DNA from: Campylobacter concisus
Lineage (GTDB): Bacteria; Campylobacterota; Campylobacteria; Campylobacterales; Campylobacteraceae
Assembly: GCF_003048905.1 (NCBI RefSeq)
Contig: NZ_PIRO01000001.1
Location: 372,001-436,000, forward strand
Direction of reading: 5' to 3'
Length of the DNA: 64,000 nt
The notes beneath the pieces were generated by a model, which was given only the letters and a program-made list of their open reading frames with translations, had not been told where the DNA came from and did not search any database. The translations under genes and the position numbers were made by a program. This document shows positions 18,791 through 27,118 of this stretch, one piece after another. Positions within the stretch are counted from its first letter, which is position 1. Every line of letters starts with the position of its first letter.

Positions 18791-19846
18791 ATGCAAACAA
18801 ATTTTATGCATAAAGTAACCAAATTTAGCCTTGTTGCTTCATTATTTATGGCTCTTAGCCTAAACGCAGCTGAGTCTGCAAGAAGCATCACTGATATGCA
18901 AGGTGTCAAAGTAAGCGTACCTGAAAAGGTAGAAAAGATCGCTGCGCTTTGGCACGCAAACAACGAGATTATCCTAGCACTTGGTGGCATGGATAAAGTA
19001 GTCACAACGACAGATCTTATCAAGAAAAACAAATGGTTTGCCCTTGTCTATCCAAAGGTAAAAGACCTACCAGCTGCGCTAAATGGCAAAGATATTCAAG
19101 TAGAAGAGCTAGTTAAGCTAGCACCTGATGTTGTCATAGTTTCTAGCAAAAATTACCAAGAAGAGCTTACTAAAAATGGCTTTAGCGCGGTAAATATGAT
19201 ATATAGAGACTATCCAGATATGGAAAAAAGTATCTATGCAACAGCTGAAGTTATCGGTACTGACAAGGCTAGAGCTTTGGCTGAAAAGCTATCAAACAAG
19301 ATCCATGATAACTCAAAATTTGTAGAAGCCAAAACTAAAAATATCCCAGCTGATAAGCGTCCAAAAGTACTTCACCTTCTTGGCGGAGCAAATTTATTAA
19401 AAGTTGATGGAACAAACACTATCCAAAATACTTGGATAAATTTAGCTGGCGGCAAAAACGCAGTGACAAAAGAGGGCTCTATGATCGAGCTTACAGCTGA
19501 AGAGATCATCAACTCTAATCCTGATATCATCATTGTTGGCGGCAATGACACAGACGCTTTAATAAAAAATGTCAAAGAGAATCCTGCATTTTCAGGCTCA
19601 AATGCTGTGAAAAACGGCAAAATCTATGGCAACCCAAAAGGAGTATTTGCTTGGGATAGATATGGCGCTGAGAGCGTGCTCCAAATTTTATGGGCAGCAA
19701 AAACTATCCAGCCTGATCTTTTTAAAGACCTAGATATAAAAGCAAAGACAAAAGAGTTTTATAAAGAGTTCCTAGGCCACGAGCTTACCGACACAGAGTA
19801 TGACTACATGCTAAAAGGTCTAAATCCAGACGGCAGTAGCAAATAA
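18791..19846 (+). CDS. Metal-chelate ABC transporter, periplasmic binding protein
   Basis: A 351-residue class III solute-binding protein (FecB/BtuF fold). The signal peptide ends in MALSLNA before AESARSITD. Family marks are ITDMQGVKVSVPEKVEKIAA, LKLAPDVVIVSS-like segments and the helical backbone connecting two lobes. Cargo could be an iron chelate, heme, cobalamin or nickel; sequence alone does not settle it. It heads a three-gene operon with a FecCD permease and an ATPase. An AAGGAA site precedes the ATG, and the Fur-like repeat upstream suggests iron control. Confidence 0.88.
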   Translation: MQTNFMHKVTKFSLVASLFMALSLNAAESARSITDMQGVKVSVPEKVEKIAALWHANNEIILALGGMDKVVTTTDLIKKNKWFALVYPKVKDLPAALNGKDIQVEELVKLAPDVVIVSSKNYQEELTKNGFSAVNMIYRDYPDMEKSIYATAEVIGTDKARALAEKLSNKIHDNSKFVEAKTKNIPADKRPKVLHLLGGANLLKVDGTNTIQNTWINLAGGKNAVTKEGSMIELTAEEIINSNPDIIIVGGNDTDALIKNVKENPAFSGSNAVKNGKIYGNPKGVFAWDRYGAESVLQILWAAKTIQPDLFKDLDIKAKTKEFYKEFLGHELTDTEYDYMLKGLNPDGSSK

Positions 19847-19849
19847 TAT

Positions 19850-20857
19850 ATGAAAAACGCAAATTTTTCGCTAGTTGCTATATTTTTAGCCCTGCTCACG
19901 CTTCTTTGTGCCTTTGTAGCTCTTGGTGTTGGTAGATTTTACATACCATTTAGCGACGTCTTTAGCGTGCTCGCTCACGGCTTTGGCTTTGGCGAGGGGG
20001 CAGCTAGCAACATCACAAATGTGATAGAAAATTTGCGTATACCTCGTATCATCGCAGCTATCCTTGTTGGAGCCGCTCTTAGCGTGAGTGGTGCAGCCTA
20101 TCAAGGCGTCTTTAAAAACCAGCTAGTAAGCCCAGACCTTCTAGGTGTCTCAGCAGGTGCTTGCGTGGGAGCTGCCACTGCTATCATCTTTGATCTATCG
20201 CTATTTTGGGTGCAGGCTTTTGCATTTGGCTTTGGTCTAGCAGCTGTTGCTATCACTCTAGCCATACCAAAGATGATGGGGCGCACGAGCACACTCATGC
20301 TAGTTCTTTCTGGTATCATCGTAAGTGGACTAATGGGCTCGGTGATCGGCTTTTTAAAATATGTCGCCGACCCAGAGACAAAGCTACCTGACATCGTCTA
20401 TTGGCAACTTGGAAGCCTAGCAAAGCTTGATAGCGAGAATTTAAAATTTATAGCCCCAGTGATGATCATCTGCGCCATTTTACTAATCGCCATGAGCTGG
20501 CGTATAAATTTACTCTCTCTTGGCGACGAGAGTGCAGCAAGACTTGGCGTAAATGTCGCTTTTGAACGCGCTATCGTTATCATATGCGCTACGCTTCTTA
20601 CAGCATGTAGCGTTTGCATAAGCGGTATAGTCGCTTGGGTGGGACTTCTCATGCCTCACTTAGCTCGCATGCTAGTTGGTGCAAATAACATAAAAAGCAT
20701 GCCTGCAAGCATATTTATGGGTGCGATATTTTTACTATTTGTCGATACTTTAGCGCGCAGCATAAGCGTGAGCGAAGTGCCCCTTGGCGTACTTACTGGC
20801 TTTATCGGCACAGTATTTTTTGTCTGGGTCTTGTGGCGAAATAAAAAGGTTGCATAA
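19850..20857 (+). CDS. FecCD-family ABC transporter permease
   Basis: A 335-residue inner-membrane protein with about ten hydrophobic segments. It carries FecCD/BtuC hallmarks: RIPRIIAAILVGAALSVSGA, YQGVFKNQLVSPDLLGVSAG and GLLMPHLARMLVG, the last being the loop that contacts the ATPase. It starts 3 bases after the binding-protein stop, with no strong ribosome site of its own, suggesting translational coupling. Its stop overlaps the next start by one base (TAATG). It forms the translocation pore for the chelate imported by this operon. Confidence 0.93.
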   Translation: MKNANFSLVAIFLALLTLLCAFVALGVGRFYIPFSDVFSVLAHGFGFGEGAASNITNVIENLRIPRIIAAILVGAALSVSGAAYQGVFKNQLVSPDLLGVSAGACVGAATAIIFDLSLFWVQAFAFGFGLAAVAITLAIPKMMGRTSTLMLVLSGIIVSGLMGSVIGFLKYVADPETKLPDIVYWQLGSLAKLDSENLKFIAPVMIICAILLIAMSWRINLLSLGDESAARLGVNVAFERAIVIICATLLTACSVCISGIVAWVGLLMPHLARMLVGANNIKSMPASIFMGAIFLLFVDTLARSISVSEVPLGVLTGFIGTVFFVWVLWRNKKVA

Positions 20858-21630
20858 TGCTTGAAGTTAAAAATTTAAACTTTAGCTATCCAAACGGAGC
20901 TGGCAAACTAGAAAATGTAAATTTAAAGATAGGTGCAGGTGAAATTTTAACCATACTTGGGCGAAACGGAGCTGGTAAATCAACCACCCTTGGGCTGATA
21001 AGCGGATCACTAAAGCCAGTATCTGGAGAAATTTTTCTCGATGGTAAAAACGTAGAGAGTCTAAGTAATAAAGACCGAGCAAAAATAATGGCCTACGTCG
21101 CTCAAAGTGAGATCACAGAGTACGACTACACAGGGCTTGAGTTTATTACGATGGGTCGTGCAGCACACCTTGGTATCTTTGCAAGGCCTAGTAAAGAAGA
21201 TGAAGAGATAGCTAAAATTTATACCAAAAAGCTTGAGATCGAGTATCTTGAAGAGCGTTTTATTACGCAGATGAGTGGCGGTCAAAAGCAGATGTGTATG
21301 ATCGCACGTGCGATGGCTGCACAGCCAAAGATGATTATATTTGACGAGCCAACGAGCGCGCTTGATTTTGGCAACCAGTACAAATTCCTACGTACCATCA
21401 AGTGGCTAAAAGAGCTTGGCTACTCGGTTGTGCTAACCACTCACAACCCTGACTTTGCCGTGCTTCTTGGCGGATATGTAGCACTTGTAAAGGGTGATGG
21501 CGAGGTTGGATTTGGCACGGTTGATGAGATCATAAGAAGCGAAAATTTAAGCAAGCTTTATGGGCTAAGTTTAAACGTAAGCTACATTGACGAAGTAAAA
21601 AGAGAGTGTTGCTTAACATATCCTCTTTAA
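20857..21630 (+). CDS. Metal-chelate ABC transporter ATP-binding protein
   Basis: A 257-residue ATPase with Walker A LGRNGAGKSTT, Q-loop YVAQSE, signature MSGGQKQM, Walker B MIIFDEPTSALD and H-loop TTHNPD. It powers import through the FecCD permease encoded immediately upstream. The first base of its ATG is the last base of the permease stop. A strong terminator follows 8 bases after the stop, closing the operon. Confidence 0.95.
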   Translation: MLEVKNLNFSYPNGAGKLENVNLKIGAGEILTILGRNGAGKSTTLGLISGSLKPVSGEIFLDGKNVESLSNKDRAKIMAYVAQSEITEYDYTGLEFITMGRAAHLGIFARPSKEDEEIAKIYTKKLEIEYLEERFITQMSGGQKQMCMIARAMAAQPKMIIFDEPTSALDFGNQYKFLRTIKWLKELGYSVVLTTHNPDFAVLLGGYVALVKGDGEVGFGTVDEIIRSENLSKLYGLSLNVSYIDEVKRECCLTYPL

Positions 21631-21637
21631 ATTTATA

Positions 21638-21673
21638 CTCTCAAAAGAGAAATTCTTTTGAGAGCGCTTTTTT
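21638..21673 (+). terminator. Rho-independent terminator of the ABC operon
   Basis: CTCTCAAAAGA (21638-21648) pairs with TCTTTTGAGAG (21654-21664) over loop GAAAT, followed by CGC and six T. This is the clearest intrinsic terminator in the window. Confidence 0.85.
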
Positions 21674-21712
21674 GTATTATTTTTCTTATTTAATACTGCC
21701 TTTGAAGTAAAA

Positions 21713-21919
21713 ATGAAAAAAGTAGTTTTGATTTTATTTTTTGCATTGATGGCAAACGCGGCGGATAAATTTGATTGTTCTAAACGCTACTGCAAAGAGA
21801 TGAAAAGTTGCGAAGAAGCATATCACTATCTAAGAAAATGCGGACGCAGTGGATTTGACCGTGATCGTGACGGCATACCATGCGAGAATGTATGCAAAGA
21901 GCGTAGAGTAGAAAAATAA
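21713..21919 (+). CDS. Small secreted Excalibur-like protein
   Basis: A 68-residue protein with a signal peptide (MKKVVLILFFALMANAA) and a cysteine-rich domain. DFDRDRDG-like segments and the C-terminus FDRDRDGIPCENVC match the Excalibur calcium-binding motif (DxDxDGxxCE). Six Cys could form three disulfides in the periplasm or outside the cell. Excalibur domains are often attached to nucleases, but here there is only the domain. It lies alone between the ABC operon terminator and the converging recG gene. No specific role can be assigned. Confidence 0.8.
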   Translation: MKKVVLILFFALMANAADKFDCSKRYCKEMKSCEEAYHYLRKCGRSGFDRDRDGIPCENVCKERRVEK

Positions 21920-22041
21920 TTTTATAAATTTTACAAAGCTTAGCCTTGCCACTCACTTCAAATTCTATAAATTATAAAAATTTAAACAAGTCAAAAGAAC
22001 CAGTAAAAGAAAACAATTTTTTTAGATCAAGGCCAAAATAA

Positions 22042-23859
22042 CTAGGTATTATTTTTAGCAAGTGTCGCCACTCTAGCCTTTGCAGCCTGCGTAATATCGT
22101 CCTCGTAGTCATAAAAGTTAAAGGTCGCTCCGTGCTGAAAAAAGCCGTTTAGTATGTCGCCGCTTTGGCGATTTTTAAGATCAAGCTCGGCTACTTTAAA
22201 GCCGTCATTTGTCGCGCAAAATTCTTTTAACCTAGCTGGCGCCTCTTTTAGCTTGGTAAATAAAAAGCAGTATCCATCGCCGCCATTTCGCCCCACTCTA
22301 CCGCGCAGCTGATGAAGCGTGGCAAGCCCTAGCCGCTCAGCCCCTACGATCACTATCGTATTTAGCCTTGGCAGCGAAATTCCGACCTCAACAACGGTGG
22401 TTGAGAGCAAAATTTCACCCTCTTCTCTGAACCGCCTTAAATTTTCCTCTTTCTCTTTATCCTTGCCATGTGTGACGAAGACATTTTTGAAATTCTTTAG
22501 CCAAAAGCCCTGTGCCTCATTTAGGCTTTGATAGTTTGAGCTCTCACTGCTCTCAACTAACGGATAGATGATGGCTATTTGAAAGCCACCTTCAAGCTGC
22601 TTTTTTATGTGAGTTAGCAAAAAGCCAAACTCGCTAGCGCCTAAAATTTGGCTCGTTATATTTTTCTTAAACGGCATCTGCTTTAAAAAGCTAAAATTAA
22701 CGATCTCAGACTGGATCAAACTTAGCGTCCTTGGTATCGGTGTAGCCGAAAACTGCACAAAATTTGCTCGCTCGTCCTCGTTTGAGGCCAGCTCCTCTAT
22801 CTTTTTGCGCTGGTTTGAGCCAAAGCGGTGCTGCTCATCGACCATGACTAGCGGTGAGTTTGGTAGCTCATGAAAGAGCAGCGCATGCGTGCCAACGATC
22901 AAATTTGCCCCACCAAAGTCTATCTTTTTCTCTCCACTTTGAACCAACATCACATTCATAAATGGCGGCAATAGCCTCTTTGCTTCATTGTAAATTTGCT
23001 CGCTTAAGATACTTGTTGGCGCCATCAAAATGGCACTTTGAGGATATACACTAAGCGCAGCCGCTAGGATCACAAGCGTCTTGCCGCTTCCCACGTCACC
23101 CATTATGACGCGCCTTTTTGCCTGCACAGCACTAAGGTCGTCTCTGATGTCATTTATGGCGTTTATCTGGTCGTTTGTCGGCGTAAATGGCAAGCTCTTA
23201 AGCCAAGAGCTTATGTCAAAAGGCTTGATTTTTAGGCTTTTAAAGTAGGTTTTTTTAGCACTTAGCTTTTTTATGTAGTTAAAAATTTCTACAAATTTTA
23301 AGATTCCCACGCCCTCGCCTTCGTTTTTTAGGTGATATAAAAGTTGTACGCTTTGCTCGTCTAGTCTTTGAAGGTTAGCTAGAAATTTAGCCTCTCGCTC
23401 ACTTAAGCCCTCGGCTAATAAATTTTGTAAATTTATATATTTTAAAACAAGTTTTTTGACTTCATCATCTTTTAGCTCGGTCTTAAATTTAGGAACTATC
23501 TGACCTATTTTTGTGGTGATTTTTGGATTTACGATCTGCCACGAGCCAAAGGCATAGGAGCAAAGCCCATATATCGCCATCTCTTTGCCAGTCTTAAAAG
23601 CGCCGTAGTGCCAAGACTTTGCGTTAAAAATGACGATCTTTACGCTACTTTGCCACGGCTCGCAAAAGGCAAGTGCCGTTAGCATTCCAGGGCGCGAGGC
23701 GAGCGAAGTGATCTTTACATTTATGCAGACCTGCCCTTCTCTTGGGCTCTTAGCGATCGTAGTATCCTCAAAGCCCTTTGGTAGCACAAGAGCAAGGTCA
23801 AGTAGGCTAAGCACGCCTATTTTTATAAGTTTTGCTCTGTCGCTTGCTTCAAATTTCAT
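22042..23859 (-). CDS. recG: ATP-dependent DNA helicase RecG
   Basis: A 605-residue superfamily 2 helicase that remodels stalled forks and Holliday junctions. The N-terminal wedge/OB domain is followed by Walker A GDVGSGKT near residue 253, the DEQH box (MVDEQHRFG) near 340, motif III QFSATPIPRT, motif V TTVVEVGISLP and motif VI LHQLRGRVGRNG. It is shorter than E. coli RecG (about 690) because of a compact N-terminus. The start overlaps the stop of the M16-like reading frame by 11 bases. The first 120 codons lie in a 625-bp segment that is present twice in tandem; this copy stays intact. Confidence 0.95.
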   Translation of the reverse strand: MKFEASDRAKLIKIGVLSLLDLALVLPKGFEDTTIAKSPREGQVCINVKITSLASRPGMLTALAFCEPWQSSVKIVIFNAKSWHYGAFKTGKEMAIYGLCSYAFGSWQIVNPKITTKIGQIVPKFKTELKDDEVKKLVLKYINLQNLLAEGLSEREAKFLANLQRLDEQSVQLLYHLKNEGEGVGILKFVEIFNYIKKLSAKKTYFKSLKIKPFDISSWLKSLPFTPTNDQINAINDIRDDLSAVQAKRRVIMGDVGSGKTLVILAAALSVYPQSAILMAPTSILSEQIYNEAKRLLPPFMNVMLVQSGEKKIDFGGANLIVGTHALLFHELPNSPLVMVDEQHRFGSNQRKKIEELASNEDERANFVQFSATPIPRTLSLIQSEIVNFSFLKQMPFKKNITSQILGASEFGFLLTHIKKQLEGGFQIAIIYPLVESSESSNYQSLNEAQGFWLKNFKNVFVTHGKDKEKEENLRRFREEGEILLSTTVVEVGISLPRLNTIVIVGAERLGLATLHQLRGRVGRNGGDGYCFLFTKLKEAPARLKEFCATNDGFKVAELDLKNRQSGDILNGFFQHGATFNFYDYEDDITQAAKARVATLAKNNT

Positions 23860-24124
23860 TTTTTAAAACGCAAAAACTTAGCTGATTGATCTCTGCGTGG
23901 GTTTTTATGAAGCTATTTAGCTCGCTTAGCGAAAGGGCTGAAATTTTATCAAGGTCCTTTAAAAATACCCCAAGCTCGCCATGCTCGTAAAACTCGCCCT
24001 GCGCGATATCAAGGCGTTTAAATAGCGTCTCTAGCCTAAGAGGTAACGAACCAAGTAAGAATTTCTTTGCCTGCTCAAGCTCGGCATTGCTAACGCCTTT
24101 TTTACTAAATTTTAAAATTTCCTC
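23500..24124. repeat. 625-bp perfect tandem duplication, left copy
   Basis: Bases 23500-24124 are repeated without a mismatch I could find at 24125-24749, directly abutting. The unit spans codons 1-120 of recG and the last 91 codons of the M16-like gene. This copy supplies the functional recG start and the 3' end of the chimeric ORF. The base before the unit (T) and the base after the second copy (T) both differ from the unit, so the edges are sharp and show no shared microhomology. Confidence 0.95.
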
Positions 24125-24484
24125 CTGACCTATTTTTGTGGTGATTTTTGGATTTACGATCTGCCACGAGCCAAAGGCATAGGAGCAAAGCCCATATATC
24201 GCCATCTCTTTGCCAGTCTTAAAAGCGCCGTAGTGCCAAGACTTTGCGTTAAAAATGACGATCTTTACGCTACTTTGCCACGGCTCGCAAAAGGCAAGTG
24301 CCGTTAGCATTCCAGGGCGCGAGGCGAGCGAAGTGATCTTTACATTTATGCAGACCTGCCCTTCTCTTGGGCTCTTAGCGATCGTAGTATCCTCAAAGCC
24401 CTTTGGTAGCACAAGAGCAAGGTCAAGTAGGCTAAGCACGCCTATTTTTATAAGTTTTGCTCTGTCGCTTGCTTCAAATTTCAT
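23849..24484 (-). CDS. Chimeric ORF: RecG N-terminus fused to M16-like C-terminus
   Basis: A 211-residue frame created by the tandem duplication. Residues 1-120 are identical to RecG 1-120 (ending KITTKIGQ or the next residue) and residues 121-211 are identical to the last 91 residues of the M16-like protein (from EEILKFSKKGV). The junction at 24124/24125 falls on a codon boundary in both genes, so the fusion is in frame. It keeps the recG start context. It lacks all helicase motifs and most of the peptidase fold, so a useful product is unlikely. It is best regarded as a duplication by-product, not a normal gene. Confidence 0.75.
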   Translation of the reverse strand: MKFEASDRAKLIKIGVLSLLDLALVLPKGFEDTTIAKSPREGQVCINVKITSLASRPGMLTALAFCEPWQSSVKIVIFNAKSWHYGAFKTGKEMAIYGLCSYAFGSWQIVNPKITTKIGQEEILKFSKKGVSNAELEQAKKFLLGSLPLRLETLFKRLDIAQGEFYEHGELGVFLKDLDKISALSLSELNSFIKTHAEINQLSFCVLKNEI

Positions 24485-24749
24485 TTTTTAAAACGCAAAA
24501 ACTTAGCTGATTGATCTCTGCGTGGGTTTTTATGAAGCTATTTAGCTCGCTTAGCGAAAGGGCTGAAATTTTATCAAGGTCCTTTAAAAATACCCCAAGC
24601 TCGCCATGCTCGTAAAACTCGCCCTGCGCGATATCAAGGCGTTTAAATAGCGTCTCTAGCCTAAGAGGTAACGAACCAAGTAAGAATTTCTTTGCCTGCT
24701 CAAGCTCGGCATTGCTAACGCCTTTTTTACTAAATTTTAAAATTTCCTC
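24125..24749. repeat. 625-bp perfect tandem duplication, right copy
   Basis: Second copy of the unit at 23500-24124. It supplies the 3' end of the intact M16-like gene and the first 120 recG codons of the chimeric ORF. Identity of the copies implies a very recent event or an assembly error. Confidence 0.95.
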
Positions 24750-25703
24750 TTTTATAACAGCGATAGCCTCATCTTTTTTTTCATTTTTTGTCTGCATGTA
24801 GCCGTATAGCTGGCTGTAAGAGAGATTTAGCAAATTTCTAGCGTAGGCGCTGTATGCAAGCCCTCTTTTCACGCGGATCTCCTCCATGAGCCTCGAGCCA
24901 AAGCCACCCTCGCCCAAGATAAATGTCGCCACTGCGGCCTTGTATTTCTCCTCAGGTCTCACGTTAAATGGTGCGCCAAAGTAGATGTATGCCTGCTCGC
25001 TTTGCCTTACTATCTCGCTGGTTTCGCACTTATTGCTTGGACTAAAACGCTCTAGCTTTCGCACCTTACCAGGTTTTAAAATTTCTAAAACGCTAGCAAG
25101 CTCTTTTGTCTGCTTCTCATCGATGTCGCCACCTAGCACGCAAAGCAAATTTGAAAGGTCTAAATGCTCGTTTAAAAATTTGCTCACATCTTCAAGCGTG
25201 ATCGCTTTTATGCTCTTTTTCGTGCCAATGCTTGGCTGAGCAAGCACGCTTTTTGGGTATAAAAGCTCAAAAAGCCCTTGCCTTGCCAAGTAGTCAAAGT
25301 CGTTTTCATTTGCTGCGATCTCGCCAAGTGTCACGGTTTTGCACCTATTTAAAATTTCATCAGTTAAATTTGGAGCGCTTATAAGCTCTTTTAGTTTGCC
25401 GCACGCAAAGGCAAAGTGCTCTTTTAGGCAGTTTAGATCGATACAAAATGTCTCAAAGCCGCAGCTTGCATTTAGGCTGATCGCCCTTACTTCAAGCTCT
25501 TTAGCAAATTTAGCTGAGCCTAGCTTCATATCGCCCTCGTTTAGCAAATTTGCACTTAGCCTTGCAAGGCCTGCGAGCTTGCCATTTTGCGAACTACCAG
25601 CTGCTTTAAAAACTAGTTTTAGGCTCACTACTGGCATCGTTTTTGAGCTTTCAAAAACGACTGGGATTTTTACATTTTTTACATTGATATTTAAAATTTT
25701 CAT
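24474..25703 (-). CDS. M16-family peptidase-like protein lacking HxxEH
   Basis: A 409-residue protein with the two-lobed M16 (pitrilysin/processing peptidase) fold. The C-terminal region keeps GEGGFGSRLMEEIRVKRGLAYS, typical of the family. At the place where active members have the zinc motif HxxEH the sequence reads GLARLSANLLNEGD, so the catalytic ligands are missing. This is the pattern of the non-catalytic partner in two-subunit M16 enzymes. A catalytic partner is not in the window. It starts directly after mqnC and its stop overlaps the following recG-type start by 11 bases. Its last 91 codons lie in the duplicated segment. Confidence 0.85.
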   Translation of the reverse strand: MKILNINVKNVKIPVVFESSKTMPVVSLKLVFKAAGSSQNGKLAGLARLSANLLNEGDMKLGSAKFAKELEVRAISLNASCGFETFCIDLNCLKEHFAFACGKLKELISAPNLTDEILNRCKTVTLGEIAANENDFDYLARQGLFELLYPKSVLAQPSIGTKKSIKAITLEDVSKFLNEHLDLSNLLCVLGGDIDEKQTKELASVLEILKPGKVRKLERFSPSNKCETSEIVRQSEQAYIYFGAPFNVRPEEKYKAAVATFILGEGGFGSRLMEEIRVKRGLAYSAYARNLLNLSYSQLYGYMQTKNEKKDEAIAVIKEEILKFSKKGVSNAELEQAKKFLLGSLPLRLETLFKRLDIAQGEFYEHGELGVFLKDLDKISALSLSELNSFIKTHAEINQLSFCVLKNEI

Positions 25704-26750
25704 CTAAAATTTCTCCAAAATATCGTAGTTTGTGTTGCGCTTAGCTGGAATTTCTCCGACATCTTTTATAAGCTCGATCATCTGATCTTGATTCATCCTA
25801 AAGCTTGCCCCTGCAGCTTTTACGACGTTTTCTTCCATCATCGTGCTACCAAGATCATTTGCACCAAAAAGAAGCGCTAGCTGGCCTACGTAGCTGCCCT
25901 GCGTGACCCAGCTGCTTTGGATATTTTTAAAGTTATCCAAAAAGAGCCTTGAAACCGCAAGAAGCCTTAGATAGACGTTCGAGCTTTGCTTTTTGATCTC
26001 TGGAAATTCTTGCATGAGCTTTGTATTTAGCCCTTGAAAGCTCCAAAGTATAAATGCCCTAAATCCAGCCGTTTCATCTTGTAAATTTCTGACGTGCTCC
26101 CAGTGCTCTACGATCTCGCGAGTGCTCTCAACCGTGCCAAACATCATCGTAGCAGTTGTCTTTATGCCAAGCTCGTGCGCCTCTTTGTGTATGCGAAGCC
26201 AGTCTGCGGTGTCGCACTTTTTTGGGGCGATGATGTCACGCACTCTATCGCTTAAAATCTCCGCTCCAGCCCCTGGCATCGAGTATAAGCCCTTTTCGTT
26301 TAGGCGTCTTAAGACCTCTTTTGTAGAAATTTTTGAAATTCTTGCGATATAGTCGATTTCAACGGCTGAGAAGCCATGTATCGTGATGCTTGGATAGTGC
26401 TTGCTGATGTAGCCAACAAGCTCCTCGTACCATTCGATCTTTAGCTTTGGATGAACACCGCCTTGAAATAAAATTTGCGTGCCGCCAATGGCGATTAGCT
26501 CCTCGATCTTCTTGCCGATCTCCTCAAAACTTAGCACGTAAGCGTCTTCTTCTTTTGCATGGCGGTAAAATGCGCAAAATTTACAATCCACCCAGCAGAC
26601 GTTTGTATAGTTGATGTTGCGATCTACTATGAAGGTCGTAATGCCCTCTGGATGAAGCTCTTTTTTTCTAGCTAATGCCATCTTGCCAAGCTCGTGAAGC
26701 GGTGCATTTTCTATAAGATCGATGGCCTCATTTACACTAAGTCTTTTCAA
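25704..26750 (-). CDS. mqnC: Cyclic dehypoxanthinyl futalosine synthase (radical SAM)
   Basis: Radical SAM enzyme of the futalosine route to menaquinone. The cluster motif is CWVDCKFCAFYR, and QILFQGGVHPKLKIEWYEEL, WSFQGLNT and GANDLGSTMMEE fit MqnC rather than MqnE. I prefer the TTG at 26750, which has AAAAGG seven bases upstream and gives 348 residues. The open frame continues to a TTG at 26795 with no visible ribosome site. It is followed without a gap by the M16-like gene and then recG. Menaquinone made by this route would feed the quinol-dependent NorZ and Hao systems. Confidence 0.88.
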   Translation of the reverse strand: MKRLSVNEAIDLIENAPLHELGKMALARKKELHPEGITTFIVDRNINYTNVCWVDCKFCAFYRHAKEEDAYVLSFEEIGKKIEELIAIGGTQILFQGGVHPKLKIEWYEELVGYISKHYPSITIHGFSAVEIDYIARISKISTKEVLRRLNEKGLYSMPGAGAEILSDRVRDIIAPKKCDTADWLRIHKEAHELGIKTTATMMFGTVESTREIVEHWEHVRNLQDETAGFRAFILWSFQGLNTKLMQEFPEIKKQSSNVYLRLLAVSRLFLDNFKNIQSSWVTQGSYVGQLALLFGANDLGSTMMEENVVKAAGASFRMNQDQMIELIKDVGEIPAKRNTNYDILEKF

Positions 26751-26881
26751 ATTTAACCTTTTATTTTGCTTATTTTTGGGCGAGAGTTTAGCCAAAAATG
26801 CTTTTAAATATGATAAATCATGTCGTTACCAAATTTTTAACTTTAGCAGATAGAATATGCAAACTTTTTGAAGGAGTAAAT

Positions 26882-27088
26882 ATGAAAAAGATCGTTTTAG
26901 CCGCAGTTGTAGGCCTATTTTTAGTGGGTTGTGCCAAAAATGAGCCAAAACCAGAAGCTGCACATGCAGGATGTGGCTGCCCTCACCACCAAAATATGGC
27001 GACAAAAGATAAGGGAAGTTGCGAACACCACGGCGGCATGCAAAATGGCGGCCATGCACATGACCACCAAATGATGCACAAACATTAA
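26882..27088 (+). CDS. Histidine-rich small lipoprotein
   Basis: A 68-residue protein starting at ATG 26882 with AAGGAG upstream. The signal peptide ends in lipobox LVGC (Cys about residue 17). The mature chain is dominated by His, Cys, Met and Gly: CGCPHHQNM, CEHHGGM, GGHAHDHQMMHKH. This composition suggests binding of Ni, Cu or Zn in the periplasm or at the outer membrane. I know no named family for it. A bidirectional hairpin follows the stop. The open frame extends upstream to 26798, but the signal peptide fixes the start. Confidence 0.85.
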   Translation: MKKIVLAAVVGLFLVGCAKNEPKPEAAHAGCGCPHHQNMATKDKGSCEHHGGMQNGGHAHDHQMMHKH

Positions 27089-27090
27089 TA

Positions 27091-27118
27091 AAAGTGCCAA
27101 AAAGGCACTTTTATTTTA
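27091..27118. terminator. Bidirectional terminator
   Basis: AAAGTGCC (27091-27098) pairs with GGCACTTT (27104-27111) over loop AAAAA, followed by TATTTTA. It lies between the converging His-rich lipoprotein and NfeD genes and overlaps the last base of the NfeD stop. Confidence 0.75.

Noticed and set aside
24255..24491. 78-codon plus-strand frame present twice (also 23630-23866)
   Set aside because: It is antisense to the recG start, and it occurs twice only because of the tandem duplication.
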